DNA from: Candidatus Pseudothioglobus singularis PS1
GTDB taxonomy: Bacteria; Pseudomonadota; Gammaproteobacteria; PS1; Pseudothioglobaceae
Direction: 5' to 3'
Length of the DNA stretch: 64,000 nucleotides
Assembly (NCBI RefSeq): GCF_001281385.1
Contig: NZ_CP006911.1
Span: 744,001 to 808,000 of the forward strand
Shown here: positions 46,871 through 56,079 of the stretch, one piece after another
Layout of the letters: each line of letters begins with the position of its first letter
Position numbering within the stretch: position 1 is the first letter of the stretch
The notes under the pieces: model-generated
Databases searched by the model: none
Told to the model about the DNA's origin: nothing
The model's input: only the letters and a program-made list of their open reading frames with translations
Made by a program: the position numbers and the translations under genes

Positions 46871-49339
46871 ATGTCGCAAATATTACCCAAACAAGCACAA
46901 GCTGTCATTATCGGAGGAGGAGTTGTTGGATGTTCAGTGGCCTATCACCTCGCTAAACTTGGCTATACAGATGTTGTGCTTCTAGAACGTAAAAAATTGA
47001 CCTCTGGTACCACGTGGCATGCGGCGGGACTTGTTGGTCAAATGCGTTCTTCTCTCAATTTAACTCAAATGGTTAAGTATTCAGGCAATCTTTATGAAAC
47101 TTTAGAGGCTGAAACTGGTATGGCAACTGGCTACAGACGGACTGGCTCTGTGAGCCTCGCTACTAATCAAGAAAGGCTTACTGAATATAAGCGAAATGCC
47201 TCGCTTGCAAAAGTGCATGGTGTAGATGTTCAAATTTTAACGACTGATGAGTTAAGAGATAAAGTCAATTTCTTTAATCTTGATGATGTAGTTGGTGGTG
47301 CGTGGATTCCAAAAGATGGAAAAGCTGATCCAGCAAATGTTGCAATGGCTTTAGCCAAAGGTGCAAAAAATAAAGGCGTTAAAATTTTTGAGGATGTAAA
47401 AGTTACTGGAATTCTTAAAGAGAATGGAAAAGCAACTGGTGTTCAAACCGAGTTTGGGGAAATTCAATCTGAAGTCGTTGTTAATTGCGGCGGAATGTGG
47501 GCTAGAGAAGTTGGAAAAATGGCTGGTGTTTCAGTTCCACTTCATGCATGTGAGCACTTTTATTTTCTAACTTCAGCAGTTCCAGGGTTAGGAGATATGC
47601 CTGTAGTAAGAGTCCCTGATGAGTCAGCATACTACAAAGAAGATGCTGGAAAAATTCTGGTTGGTTTATTTGAGCCTAATGCAAAACCTTGGGCTCAAAA
47701 TGGAATCCCTGATGATTTTTGTTTTGATCAAATTCAGGATGATTTAGATCACTGTATGCCTTATCTTGAGTTAGCAATGAATAGGGTTCCAGTAATGGAA
47801 AGCCTTGGCATTGAAACTCTTTTTAATGGACCTGAAAGCTTTACTCCAGATGATAATTTCCAAATTGGAGAGTCTCCAGAGTTAGGCAACTTTTATGTAG
47901 CAGCAGGATTTAACTCAATAGGTATTCAGGCTGCTGGTGGAGCTGGAAAGTATCTTGCAGAGTGGATTATTGCAAAAGAGCCTCCTTGTGACTTATGGGA
48001 TGTTGATATCAGAAGAAATCAATCCTTTCAAAGCAATAAAACTTATTTAGCCAACAGAGTAACTGAGACTCTGGGTTACCTTTATGAAAATCATTTTCCA
48101 TACCACCAGTACGAGACTGCAAGAGGACTAAGAAAAACACCTCTTTATGATTTCTTTAAAGAACGAGGTGCTTGTTTTGGAGAGGTTGCAGGTTGGGAGA
48201 GGCCTAATTGGTTTGTTCCTAAAGAAATGATTGGAAAAGTTGAGCCAAAGTATGAATATTCTTGGGGCAGGCAAAATTGGTTTGAATTTCACAAGCTTGA
48301 GCAACTAGCTATTAGAGAAACGGTTGGTATGTATGAAATGTCTTCATACGCCAAAATTAGGGTTAAGGGTTCAGACGCGATGGATTTCCTTCAGCTTGTC
48401 TGTGCGAATGATGTTAATGTTGAGCCAGGTAAAATGGTTTACACACAGTGGCTAAATGACAAAGGCGGTATTGAAGCGGATGTAACTGTAACCCGATTAG
48501 AATCTGATGATTACCTTATAGTGAGCGGAACAGTGTGCCTTAATAGAGATATGCATTGGCTTCAAAAAAATATGCCGAAAGACGCTAACTGCTCATTGTT
48601 TGATTCAACAAGTTCGGAGGGGTGTATTGCAATTATGGGGCCAAATTCGAGAGATTTACTCCAATCCCTTACAGATGCTGATATGAGTAACGAAAGTTTC
48701 CCATTTGCAAATGTTCGAAATATTGAGATAGGTATGGCAAATGTAAGAGCACATAGAATTACTTATGTAGGTGAATTAGGATGGGAGCTATACTTTCCAA
48801 TTGAATTTTCAAGCTATGTTGCTGAGTTAATAGATGAAAAAGGCATAGAGTTCTCTCTCAGGCAGATTGGAATGCATACGGTTGATAGCTGTAGAATTGA
48901 AAAAGCGTATAGACATTTTGGCCATGATATTACTGATGAAGACCATGTCATTAATGCAGGCCTTGGATTTGCAGTAAAGCTTGATAAAAAACCTTCTAAA
49001 TATGGAAATTTTATTGGCTACGACTCAGTTCAATCAAAAAAAACTGCTGGGTATGATATGCGAGTCATGCAATTTTTATTAAATAATTCAGATCTAATGC
49101 TTTACCATAATGAGCCTATCCTAAAAAATGGGGAAATTGTCGGTCATTTAACTAGCGGAACATATAGCCATACTCTGGGAAGTGCTGTCGGTCTTGGTTA
49201 TATACCCTGTAAACCTAATGAAAGCCAAGAGGATATCTTGAGCGCTGATTACTCCATCGAGGTAGAGGGTGTTATTGAGAAGTGTAAGGTTTCTCTGAAG
49301 CCAATGTATGATCCACTAAATGAGAAAATTAGAATCTAA
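46871..49339 (+). CDS. Dimethylglycine/sarcosine dehydrogenase-like FAD and folate enzyme
   Basis: An 822-residue member of the DMGDH/SarDH family. Order: DAO-type FAD domain with AVIIGGGVVGCS (about 11-22) and the flavin-linking-histidine motif TWHAAGL (His50), then the FAO_M region ending near residue 425, then the GcvT-like folate-binding domain (LGYIPCK and LGWELYFP regions in the C-terminal half). Family enzymes oxidatively remove N-methyl groups and pass the carbon to tetrahydrofolate. It follows tauC by 39 bases on the same strand, so it is in the tau operon. This context suggests that an N-methylated taurine or glycine betaine derivative is the substrate. The substrate itself is inferred. 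Confidence 0.88.
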   Translation: MSQILPKQAQAVIIGGGVVGCSVAYHLAKLGYTDVVLLERKKLTSGTTWHAAGLVGQMRSSLNLTQMVKYSGNLYETLEAETGMATGYRRTGSVSLATNQERLTEYKRNASLAKVHGVDVQILTTDELRDKVNFFNLDDVVGGAWIPKDGKADPANVAMALAKGAKNKGVKIFEDVKVTGILKENGKATGVQTEFGEIQSEVVVNCGGMWAREVGKMAGVSVPLHACEHFYFLTSAVPGLGDMPVVRVPDESAYYKEDAGKILVGLFEPNAKPWAQNGIPDDFCFDQIQDDLDHCMPYLELAMNRVPVMESLGIETLFNGPESFTPDDNFQIGESPELGNFYVAAGFNSIGIQAAGGAGKYLAEWIIAKEPPCDLWDVDIRRNQSFQSNKTYLANRVTETLGYLYENHFPYHQYETARGLRKTPLYDFFKERGACFGEVAGWERPNWFVPKEMIGKVEPKYEYSWGRQNWFEFHKLEQLAIRETVGMYEMSSYAKIRVKGSDAMDFLQLVCANDVNVEPGKMVYTQWLNDKGGIEADVTVTRLESDDYLIVSGTVCLNRDMHWLQKNMPKDANCSLFDSTSSEGCIAIMGPNSRDLLQSLTDADMSNESFPFANVRNIEIGMANVRAHRITYVGELGWELYFPIEFSSYVAELIDEKGIEFSLRQIGMHTVDSCRIEKAYRHFGHDITDEDHVINAGLGFAVKLDKKPSKYGNFIGYDSVQSKKTAGYDMRVMQFLLNNSDLMLYHNEPILKNGEIVGHLTSGTYSHTLGSAVGLGYIPCKPNESQEDILSADYSIEVEGVIEKCKVSLKPMYDPLNEKIRI

Positions 49340-49342
49340 TAG

Positions 49343-50098
49343 TTAGTTTTGTATAAATACGCCTATTAATGTTGCTACTCCAACGATTCCAAGTGCTATC
49401 AAAGAGGAGTTTCTATAGTATTTATTCCCAGAAACATTAAAAAACCTTGTGCCTAAATATGTAGAAAAGACATAGATTGGGGCAGTTATTGCGCCTGTCA
49501 AGAGAATATTTTTTGTAAATAGGCCAAAAAAGTAAAGACTAATAATAGCGCTTATTACTAGACCAGAGGTTATAACCAAAATATTTGCACGTGTAACCTC
49601 ATCACTGTCATTCTTAGATAATAGAACAGTTACATATGGTGGACCTCCCATCCCTGTTGATCCTTGCATTAATCCACTGATAAAACCTCCTAAGGTGAGA
49701 ACATGACTAGTTATTGAAGATTTGATTCGCCAACCACTGCCAATCAGAATAACGAATAATATTAAGAAGGAAGACATCAAGGTTTTTATGATTTGTTCGT
49801 CTACTGAAACTAAAAAAATCATTCCAAAAGGGATACTTAACATCATGGTTATCATCATAGGAGTTATCTCCTTTAGATTAGATTTTTTAACACCAATAAA
49901 AGTCAAGTATATAGTTGCAGGGATTTCGATGACAATATTGAAAACCATCGCAAAGACTGGTGAGTAGAAATAGGATAGAATTGGGATCATTAGCAACCCT
50001 GATCCAAAACCAATGAACCCTCTTAAAAAACCAGAAAGAACAACAACTATAACAATTAAAAAATAATTATCAGGAACAAAGTTAAAGAAATCTTCCAT
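49343..50098 (-). CDS. tauE: TauE/SafE family sulfite exporter
   Basis: Integral membrane exporter (251 residues, about eight membrane segments) of the TauE/SafE family. The family halves are visible: GFLRGFIGFGSGLLMIPIL at the N-terminus and GGFISGLMQGSTGMGGPPYVTVLLS in the second half. Members export sulfite or sulfoacetate. Sulfite is released by Xsc, so the context supports sulfite. It is 3' of tauR by 5 bases on the minus strand, giving a tauR-tauE unit divergent from tpa. Its end converges on the DMGDH-like gene with 3 bases between stops. Confidence 0.88.
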   Translation of the reverse strand: MEDFFNFVPDNYFLIVIVVVLSGFLRGFIGFGSGLLMIPILSYFYSPVFAMVFNIVIEIPATIYLTFIGVKKSNLKEITPMMITMMLSIPFGMIFLVSVDEQIIKTLMSSFLILFVILIGSGWRIKSSITSHVLTLGGFISGLMQGSTGMGGPPYVTVLLSKNDSDEVTRANILVITSGLVISAIISLYFFGLFTKNILLTGAITAPIYVFSTYLGTRFFNVSGNKYYRNSSLIALGIVGVATLIGVFIQN

Positions 50099-50103
50099 TA
50101 AAT

Positions 50104-51588
50104 TTAGTGAGATTTAGGAATCAAAGATTTAATTTCTTTGATGATAATATCCATACCCTTGTTTATCTTGTTTGTATCTATAGCGGAATACCCAAGGTGT
50201 AAAAAGTTTGAAGGAGGGTTTTTCTCATTAAATAGTGTATTTCCAGATCTTACTGAAACACCTTTTTTTAATAGTCTCTTGCAAAGTATATCGCTATCAA
50301 CTGATTCAGGAATTTCAACCCAAAAAGTTGAGCCTCCAAGAGTTGGTGCACAAGACAATAGTGGCTCTTGATGAATTTTTTCATTAATTAGCCCCCATCG
50401 TTCTTTATTTGTTTTTTGTATTTTGGTAAACATATTATGGTAATGACCTAATCCAATAAATAGAGCAACAGACCTTTGATTATTTGCAGGTATGTGTCTT
50501 ATCATGAGACGCCTTAGAGCTTTAGCCTCTTTTATGAAGCTCTCTGGTGCTACCATATATCCAAGCCTTAGGCCTGGCGCAAATGCTTTAGAGAAGCTGC
50601 CAACATAGATGACATTATTATCTTTATCAAGACTTTTTAATGAAGGATGAGGTTTTTTTTGAAAGTTAATTTCAGCTTCATAATCATCCTCAATAATAAC
50701 CATTTGATTTTCTTTGGCAATTGATAGAAGTTCATTTCGTCTGTCCATGCTCATAGTGACACCGGTTGGATATTGATGACTTGGAGTGGTAAAAATAATA
50801 TCAGTTTTAGGGTCGATATCTTTGATGACAATTCCATCCTTATCAATACTAATTGGGAAAATATTGTCAGTTTTTGAGCTAAATATATTTCTGACATCTG
50901 GATATCCTGGGTTTTCCATACCCACAACAGTGCCTTGCTTGGTAAGTAAGCTGGCGATTATATATATCGCATTCTGACTTCCTGATGTAATTAGAATTTG
51001 ATCTTTATTTGCCCAAATACCTCTCTTTGGAAGTACCTTAGATTGAATCTGTTTAATTAAAGAGGGGTCATCATTATCGACATGATCTATATTCCATTTT
51101 TGAATTTCAGGAAGTGTCGATGAATGCCTGACTACTTCTCTCCATTCATAGTAAGGAATTAGGCTTTTATCAATTTGACCAATAGTAAATGAATAGGGCA
51201 GATTTTGCCAGTTCTCTGGATTATGAATATTTGTTTGGGTCGATGGTTTTTTTGTGATTAACTTATCATGCCATATAGGTGATTCAACATTACTTGACTG
51301 TTCGCTGTCATTTGAATTGTAGCTCTCATAAAACTGCTCATTTACATAATACCCTCTCCTTTCTTGAGGAGTAATATAGCCATCAAACTCTAACTCTTTG
51401 TAGGCAGCAATGACTGTATTTCTAGCAACTTTAAGAGCACTTGCTAGATTTCTGGATGATGGGAGGGGTTCATTTGGACCAATTAAACCATTTGTAATTG
51501 CATCAATCAACTGCTGGCGAATTTGAAGTTGAAGGGTCCGAGGCTTGTCATGCCTAAGAGAAAAAAACTGGTTCCACATTTCATCCAT
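50104..51588 (-). CDS. tauR: TauR-type MocR/GntR transcriptional regulator
   Basis: A 494-residue fusion of an N-terminal GntR winged helix (LRQQLIDAITNGLIGPNEPLPSSRNLASALKVARNTVIAAYKELEFDGYI, about 25-75) and a fold-type-I aminotransferase domain, the MocR layout. The PLP-lysine context is VGSFSKAFAPGLRLGYM, with DDYEAEINF before it. TauR of other bacteria activates taurine genes with PLP and taurine as effectors. Divergent from tpa, with tauE 5 bases downstream. The gap between tauR and tpa holds the putative operator pair. Confidence 0.92.
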   Translation of the reverse strand: MDEMWNQFFSLRHDKPRTLQLQIRQQLIDAITNGLIGPNEPLPSSRNLASALKVARNTVIAAYKELEFDGYITPQERRGYYVNEQFYESYNSNDSEQSSNVESPIWHDKLITKKPSTQTNIHNPENWQNLPYSFTIGQIDKSLIPYYEWREVVRHSSTLPEIQKWNIDHVDNDDPSLIKQIQSKVLPKRGIWANKDQILITSGSQNAIYIIASLLTKQGTVVGMENPGYPDVRNIFSSKTDNIFPISIDKDGIVIKDIDPKTDIIFTTPSHQYPTGVTMSMDRRNELLSIAKENQMVIIEDDYEAEINFQKKPHPSLKSLDKDNNVIYVGSFSKAFAPGLRLGYMVAPESFIKEAKALRRLMIRHIPANNQRSVALFIGLGHYHNMFTKIQKTNKERWGLINEKIHQEPLLSCAPTLGGSTFWVEIPESVDSDILCKRLLKKGVSVRSGNTLFNEKNPPSNFLHLGYSAIDTNKINKGMDIIIKEIKSLIPKSH

Positions 51589-51592
51589 TATT

Positions 51593-51647
51593 CTGGCCTA
51601 TTAATTGTAAGTTTCCTGGTTCTATATATATATTAAATCAGGACCAG
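51593..51647. promoter_or_regulatory. Putative TauR operators in the tauR-tpa gap
   Basis: Half-sites CTGGCCTATT (51593-51602) and CTGGTTCTATA (51616-51626) start 23 bases apart, as upstream of tauA. A third half-site in the opposite orientation (TCAGGACCAG, 51638-51647) pairs with the second as an imperfect inverted repeat. A -10-like TACAAT (51656-51661) lies before tpa. The tpa start follows a very strong ribosome binding site (AGGAGGG). Operator identity is inferred from recurrence and resemblance to the known TauR box. Confidence 0.6.
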
Positions 51648-51703
51648 TTATATTTTACAATTCGTTTCTTGAAAAATGCACTGAATTTGAACGAGGAGGG
51701 AGT

Positions 51704-53065
51704 ATGTCAAATACTACAGTTGTAGATAATGCTAAAGATCACGTCTGGCACCATTTAACCCAACATAAAGCTTTTGAAGAGAACGATCCTTTAGTGATGA
51801 CTGAAGCAAAAGGTATGATCATAACAGATTCTAAGGGTGATGAATATCTAGACGCCACCTCTGGAGGTGTTTGGACCGTTAACCTCGGCTATGGAAGAGA
51901 TGACATGGTTAAGACAGTCTCGGATCAACTTTCAAAAATACCATACTTTGCTGGTGCCTTTGGAAATGAGCCAGCGTCTCATTATGCTCAAGAAATAACA
52001 TCTCTTATGCCTGGAATGAATCGTGTTTATTATTCAAACTCAGGCTCTGAGGCGAATGAAAAGGGTTACAAAATGGTCCGTCAGTTAGCACATTTTGATA
52101 ATGATGGAAAAAAACATAAAATTATTTTTCGTGATCGTGACTATCATGGCACCACTATTGGGGCTATGAGTTCATCGGCTCAAATTCAAAGAAAGAAACA
52201 GTATGGGCCTTTTGCGCCAGGTTTTGTAGAAATGCCTAATTGTTGTTGCTATCGTTGTCCGTTTGGTAAAAAGTATGGGGAATGCAATATTGAATGTGCA
52301 ACAGTTCTTGAAGATATTATTTTGAAAGAAGACCCTGATACTGTTGGTTCAGTTGTGCTTGAGCCTATTACTGCTGGTGGCGGCGTGATTCCTCCAGTTC
52401 CAGAGTATTTCCCAATTATTCAGTCGATCTGTAAAAAATATGACGTTTTGCTTCACATTGATGAGGTAGTTTGCGGACTTGGTAGAACGGGAAAATGGTT
52501 TGGTTATCAGCACTTTGATGTGCAGCCTGACATTGTCACAACTGCAAAAGGTTTGGCGGCGGGTTATGCTGCAATATCTGTAACTATTACATCTGAGGAA
52601 ATTTTTCAAAGATTTAAGCAAGATCATACTAATCCGGATAGTTACTTTAGAGATATTTCTACTTTCGGTGGCTGTACTGCTGGTCCAGCAGCAGCGCTTG
52701 AGGTGGTGAATATTATCAAAAAAGAAAATCTCCTTGAAAACGTAACAAACATGGGTAACTATCTTAAGGATAAGTTGAACGCTCTTCAAGATAAGTATGA
52801 AATTATTGGAGATGTTAGAGGAAAAGGATTGTTTTGTGGTGTTGAGCTAGTCAAAGATAGGCAAACTAAAGAGCCAGTTCATGAAAGCGTTGCAATGGCT
52901 ATTGCGGGGCATTGTTTAAAAAATAAAGTAATGATTGGAAGAACCAATCGTAGTTTTGAATTTAATAACAATGTACTGCTTTTTAGCCCTTCTTTCATAT
53001 GTTCTAAAAATGAAATTGATCTAATTGTAAATGCTGTTGATAATGCAATTTCAGCAAATACATAA
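51704..53065 (+). CDS. tpa: Taurine-pyruvate aminotransferase
   Basis: Class-III PLP aminotransferase that converts taurine plus pyruvate to sulfoacetaldehyde plus alanine. Motifs are GSEANEKGYKMV, HIDEVVCGLGRTG and the PLP lysine in TTAKGLAAGY (Lys282). A cysteine-rich stretch NCCCYRCPFGKKYGECNIEC (Cys180-182, 185, 194, 198) is present, a CYRCPFG-type motif also seen in other class-III aminotransferases. The 453 residues fit Tpa. First gene of tpa-ald-xsc, with a strong Shine-Dalgarno. Assignment to taurine rests on xsc, ald and tauABC beside it. Confidence 0.93.
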   Translation: MSNTTVVDNAKDHVWHHLTQHKAFEENDPLVMTEAKGMIITDSKGDEYLDATSGGVWTVNLGYGRDDMVKTVSDQLSKIPYFAGAFGNEPASHYAQEITSLMPGMNRVYYSNSGSEANEKGYKMVRQLAHFDNDGKKHKIIFRDRDYHGTTIGAMSSSAQIQRKKQYGPFAPGFVEMPNCCCYRCPFGKKYGECNIECATVLEDIILKEDPDTVGSVVLEPITAGGGVIPPVPEYFPIIQSICKKYDVLLHIDEVVCGLGRTGKWFGYQHFDVQPDIVTTAKGLAAGYAAISVTITSEEIFQRFKQDHTNPDSYFRDISTFGGCTAGPAAALEVVNIIKKENLLENVTNMGNYLKDKLNALQDKYEIIGDVRGKGLFCGVELVKDRQTKEPVHESVAMAIAGHCLKNKVMIGRTNRSFEFNNNVLLFSPSFICSKNEIDLIVNAVDNAISANT

Positions 53066-53099
53066 ATAACTTTATAAATAAATTTATAGGAGAATTACT

Positions 53100-54218
53100 A
53101 TGATTATTGGTGTTCCAAAAGAAATTAAAAACCATGAGTACAGAGTAGGATTAACGCCTAGAAGTGTTAAGGAGTTTATTAATCATGGCCACAAAGTTTT
53201 AGTTCAAACCAATGCAGGTGTTGGAATTGGTGCAAGCGATGATGAATATTTAGATACTGGGGCTGAAATCATATCTACTGCGAAGGAAGTTTTTGATAAA
53301 GCGGAAATGATTGTAAAGGTAAAAGAGCCACAAGCAGAAGAAATTGCAATGCTTAGAGAAGGTCAAATTCTATACACTTATCTTCATCTTGCTCCAGATC
53401 CAGAGCAAACTAAGGGTTTGGTAGAAAGTGGTGCAATTTGTATAGCCTATGAAACAGTCACATCTCCAAGAGGGGGCCTTCCATTATTAGCGCCGATGTC
53501 AAAGGTTGCTGGAAGAATGGCAGTCCAAGCTGGCGCCCACTTTTTAGAGCATCCAAATGGTGGCATGGGTGCACTACTTGGTGGTGTTCCAGGGGTTGAT
53601 CCACTTAATGTTGTGATACTAGGTGGTGGTGTTGTTGGTGCACACGCAGCCCATATGGCTGTTGGAATGGGAGCTGATGTTTGGGTACTGGACAACAATC
53701 CTGATACTCTGGAGCAGCATTGGCAGCAGTTTGGAAGAAGCACAAATACTGTCTTCTCTACAAAAAGCTCAGTTGAAGAGTATGTGCTTCAGGCAGACCT
53801 GGTTATTGGTGGTGTTTTAATCCCAGGTGCTGAGGCACCAAAATTAGTTTCTAAAGAGATGATTAAGGCAATGAAGCCTGGATCTGTGATTGTTGATGTT
53901 GCAATTGACCAAGGTGGTTGCTTTGAAACTTCGAAAGCAACAACACATGCTGAGCCAACTTATATTATTGATGATGTGGTTCATTATTGTGTGGCAAATA
54001 TGCCTGGAGGCGTTCCAAAGACATCTACTTATGCCCTGAACAATGTAACATTGCCGTTTGGGCTGAGTATTGCAAATAAAGGTGTTAAGCAAGCTTTATT
54101 AGATGATGAACATTTGAGAGCAGGATTGAATGTCCACAGCGGACAAGTAACCTGTCTTGAGGTGGCTCAAGATTTGGGATATGATTATGTCCCAGCGCTT
54201 GATATGCTCAATAAATAA
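53100..54218 (+). CDS. ald: Alanine dehydrogenase
   Basis: NAD-dependent oxidative deamination of L-alanine to pyruvate and ammonium. Here it regenerates the pyruvate used by Tpa and releases taurine nitrogen. Features are the N-terminal MIIGVPKEIKNHEYRVGLTP, the substrate Lys and catalytic His region (LYTYLHLAPD), the NAD loop VVILGGGVVGAHAAHMAVGMGADV, and VDVAIDQGGCFETSKATTHAEPTY. The 372 residues match the family. It lies 34 bases after tpa and 24 before xsc, with the ribosome binding site ATAGGAG. Confidence 0.97.
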   Translation: MIIGVPKEIKNHEYRVGLTPRSVKEFINHGHKVLVQTNAGVGIGASDDEYLDTGAEIISTAKEVFDKAEMIVKVKEPQAEEIAMLREGQILYTYLHLAPDPEQTKGLVESGAICIAYETVTSPRGGLPLLAPMSKVAGRMAVQAGAHFLEHPNGGMGALLGGVPGVDPLNVVILGGGVVGAHAAHMAVGMGADVWVLDNNPDTLEQHWQQFGRSTNTVFSTKSSVEEYVLQADLVIGGVLIPGAEAPKLVSKEMIKAMKPGSVIVDVAIDQGGCFETSKATTHAEPTYIIDDVVHYCVANMPGGVPKTSTYALNNVTLPFGLSIANKGVKQALLDDEHLRAGLNVHSGQVTCLEVAQDLGYDYVPALDMLNK

Positions 54219-54242
54219 ATAATATAAATAGGAGAGAAAGAA

Positions 54243-56015
54243 ATGGCAAAGATGACCTCAAGTGAGGCTTTCGTTGAAACAATGGTCGCTAATGATGTAA
54301 CTGATATCTTCGGCATCATGGGCTCAGCTTTTATGGATGCAATGGATATTTTTGAACCAGCAGGTATCAGATTTATTCCAGTAGTTCATGAACAAGGCGC
54401 TGCGCATATGGCAGATGGGTACTCAAGAGTTAGTGGTAGACATGGTGTAGTGATTGGTCAGAATGGTCCTGGTATCTCCAACTGCGTAACAGCTATTGCT
54501 GCTGCTTACTGGGCTCATAGTCCTGTTGTTATTGTGACTCCTGAAGCTGGAACTATGGGTATGGGCCTTGGAGGCTTTCAAGAAGCTAATCAGCTTCCTA
54601 TGTTCCAAGAGTTTACTAAGTACCAAGGTCATGTTGTTAATCCGATGAGGATGGCTGAATTTACGGGTCGTTGCTTTGATAGAGCTATGAGCGAAATGGC
54701 TCCTACTCAGCTAAACATTCCAAGAGATTACTTTTATGCAGATGGTGAGTTTACAATTCCTACTCCAAGAAGAATTGATAGAGGATCTGGAGGCGAGGAT
54801 ACTTTAAACGAAGCTGTTGCTTTAATTGCAAAGGCTAAGTTTCCAGTTATTGTTTCAGGTGGTGGTGTTGTTATGGCGGATGGCGTTCAGGAATGTGCTG
54901 CATTAGCAGAACGTCTTGGTGCACCGGTCGTTAATAGTTATCTTCACAATGATTCTTTCCCCGCGAGTCACGATTTATGGTGTGGTCCACTAGGTTATCA
55001 AGGCTCAAAAGCAGCTATGAAGTTAATCTCAAAAGCAGACGTGGTTATTGCTCTAGGGACTCGCCTTGGTCCTTTTGGTACGCTACCTCAGCACGGGATG
55101 GATTATTGGCCTAAAGATGCTCAAATTATTCAAATTGATGCTGATCACAAAATGTTAGGTTTAGTAAAACCTATCAATGTTGGTATCTGTGGTGATGCAA
55201 AAGCTGTAGCTGAAGTTCTATGTCAAAAACTAAAATTAGAAACGTTGAGCTGTGATTCAACTAAGTCTGAAAGAGCCTCAACAATTGCTGAGGAAAAATC
55301 AGCTTGGGAGCTCGAGCTTGATGAGTGGATTCATGAAACTGACTCTTATAGTATGGATATGATTGCTAACAAAGAAGAAGGATGGCTTCATCCAAGACAA
55401 GTCCTACGCGAACTTGAAAAAGCTATGCCTGAGGATGTCATGGTCTCTACTGATATTGGAAATATCAATTCTGTAGCAAACAGCTACCTTAGATTTGAAA
55501 AGCCACGTAGTTTTTTTGCAGCGATGAGTTTTGGAAACTGTGGTTATGCCTTTCCAACAATTATTGGAGCCAAAGCAGCCGCTCAACACAGGCCCGCTGT
55601 TTCTTATGCAGGTGATGGTGCTTGGGCAATGAGCATGGTTGAAACTATGACTTGTGTGCGTCATGACATTCCAGTGACTGCAGTTGTTTTTCATAATCGT
55701 CATTGGGGCGCTGAAAAGAAAAATCAAGTAGATTTTTATGACAGACGTTTTATTGCTGCTGAGCTTACTGATCAGCACTTTGTTAATATTGCAGAATCAA
55801 TGGGTGCTGAAGGAATACGAGTTGATAAACTTGAAGATGTAGGTCCAGCTCTTAAAAAAGCGATAGATATGCAAATGAATGAAAGAAAGACAACAATAAT
55901 TGAAATTATGTGCTCAAGGGAGCTTGGAGATCCGTTCAGAAAAGACGCATTAAGCAAGCCAGTTAGATTCCTTGACAAGTATAAAGATTTTGGTGAAAAA
56001 TCTCCTCATCGATAA
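54243..56015 (+). CDS. xsc: Sulfoacetaldehyde acetyltransferase
   Basis: Thiamine-diphosphate enzyme that cleaves sulfoacetaldehyde with phosphate to acetyl phosphate and sulfite, the C-S bond-breaking step. N-terminal domain with VHEQGAAHMADGYSRVSGRHGVVIGQNGPGISN, a central domain, and a C-terminal TPP domain with SYAGDGAWAMSMVETMTCVRH and VVFHNRHWGAEKKNQVDFY (the GDG...N motif). The 590 residues match Xsc (about 595), and the sequence is specific enough to exclude acetolactate synthase. No pta follows; the acetyl phosphate must be handled elsewhere. A long hairpin terminator follows. Confidence 0.96.
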   Translation: MAKMTSSEAFVETMVANDVTDIFGIMGSAFMDAMDIFEPAGIRFIPVVHEQGAAHMADGYSRVSGRHGVVIGQNGPGISNCVTAIAAAYWAHSPVVIVTPEAGTMGMGLGGFQEANQLPMFQEFTKYQGHVVNPMRMAEFTGRCFDRAMSEMAPTQLNIPRDYFYADGEFTIPTPRRIDRGSGGEDTLNEAVALIAKAKFPVIVSGGGVVMADGVQECAALAERLGAPVVNSYLHNDSFPASHDLWCGPLGYQGSKAAMKLISKADVVIALGTRLGPFGTLPQHGMDYWPKDAQIIQIDADHKMLGLVKPINVGICGDAKAVAEVLCQKLKLETLSCDSTKSERASTIAEEKSAWELELDEWIHETDSYSMDMIANKEEGWLHPRQVLRELEKAMPEDVMVSTDIGNINSVANSYLRFEKPRSFFAAMSFGNCGYAFPTIIGAKAAAQHRPAVSYAGDGAWAMSMVETMTCVRHDIPVTAVVFHNRHWGAEKKNQVDFYDRRFIAAELTDQHFVNIAESMGAEGIRVDKLEDVGPALKKAIDMQMNERKTTIIEIMCSRELGDPFRKDALSKPVRFLDKYKDFGEKSPHR

Positions 56016-56029
56016 GTCTTAACTATCAA

Positions 56030-56076
56030 TCCCTCAGAGTGGTATATTATTGCGCTCTGAGGGAATAAATTTTTTT
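56030..56076 (+). terminator. Rho-independent terminator after xsc
   Basis: A perfect 10-bp stem TCCCTCAGAG (56030-56039) / CTCTGAGGGA (56055-56064) with a 15-nt loop, followed by ATAAA and seven T (56070-56076). It ends the tpa-ald-xsc transcript. The next start codon (56080) follows the T-run immediately, and the loop holds TATATT and TATTAT hexamers. Confidence 0.85.
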
Positions 56077-56079
56077 ACA

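Noticed and set aside
52242-52299. Cysteine cluster in Tpa as a possible metal site
   Set aside because: A CYRCPFG-type segment followed by more cysteines is found in other class-III aminotransferases as I recall them, so it is not strong evidence of a new metal centre.
52349-52789. 146-codon open frame antisense to tpa
   Set aside because: Shadow frame of a strongly conserved gene; no start signal and no recognisable protein.
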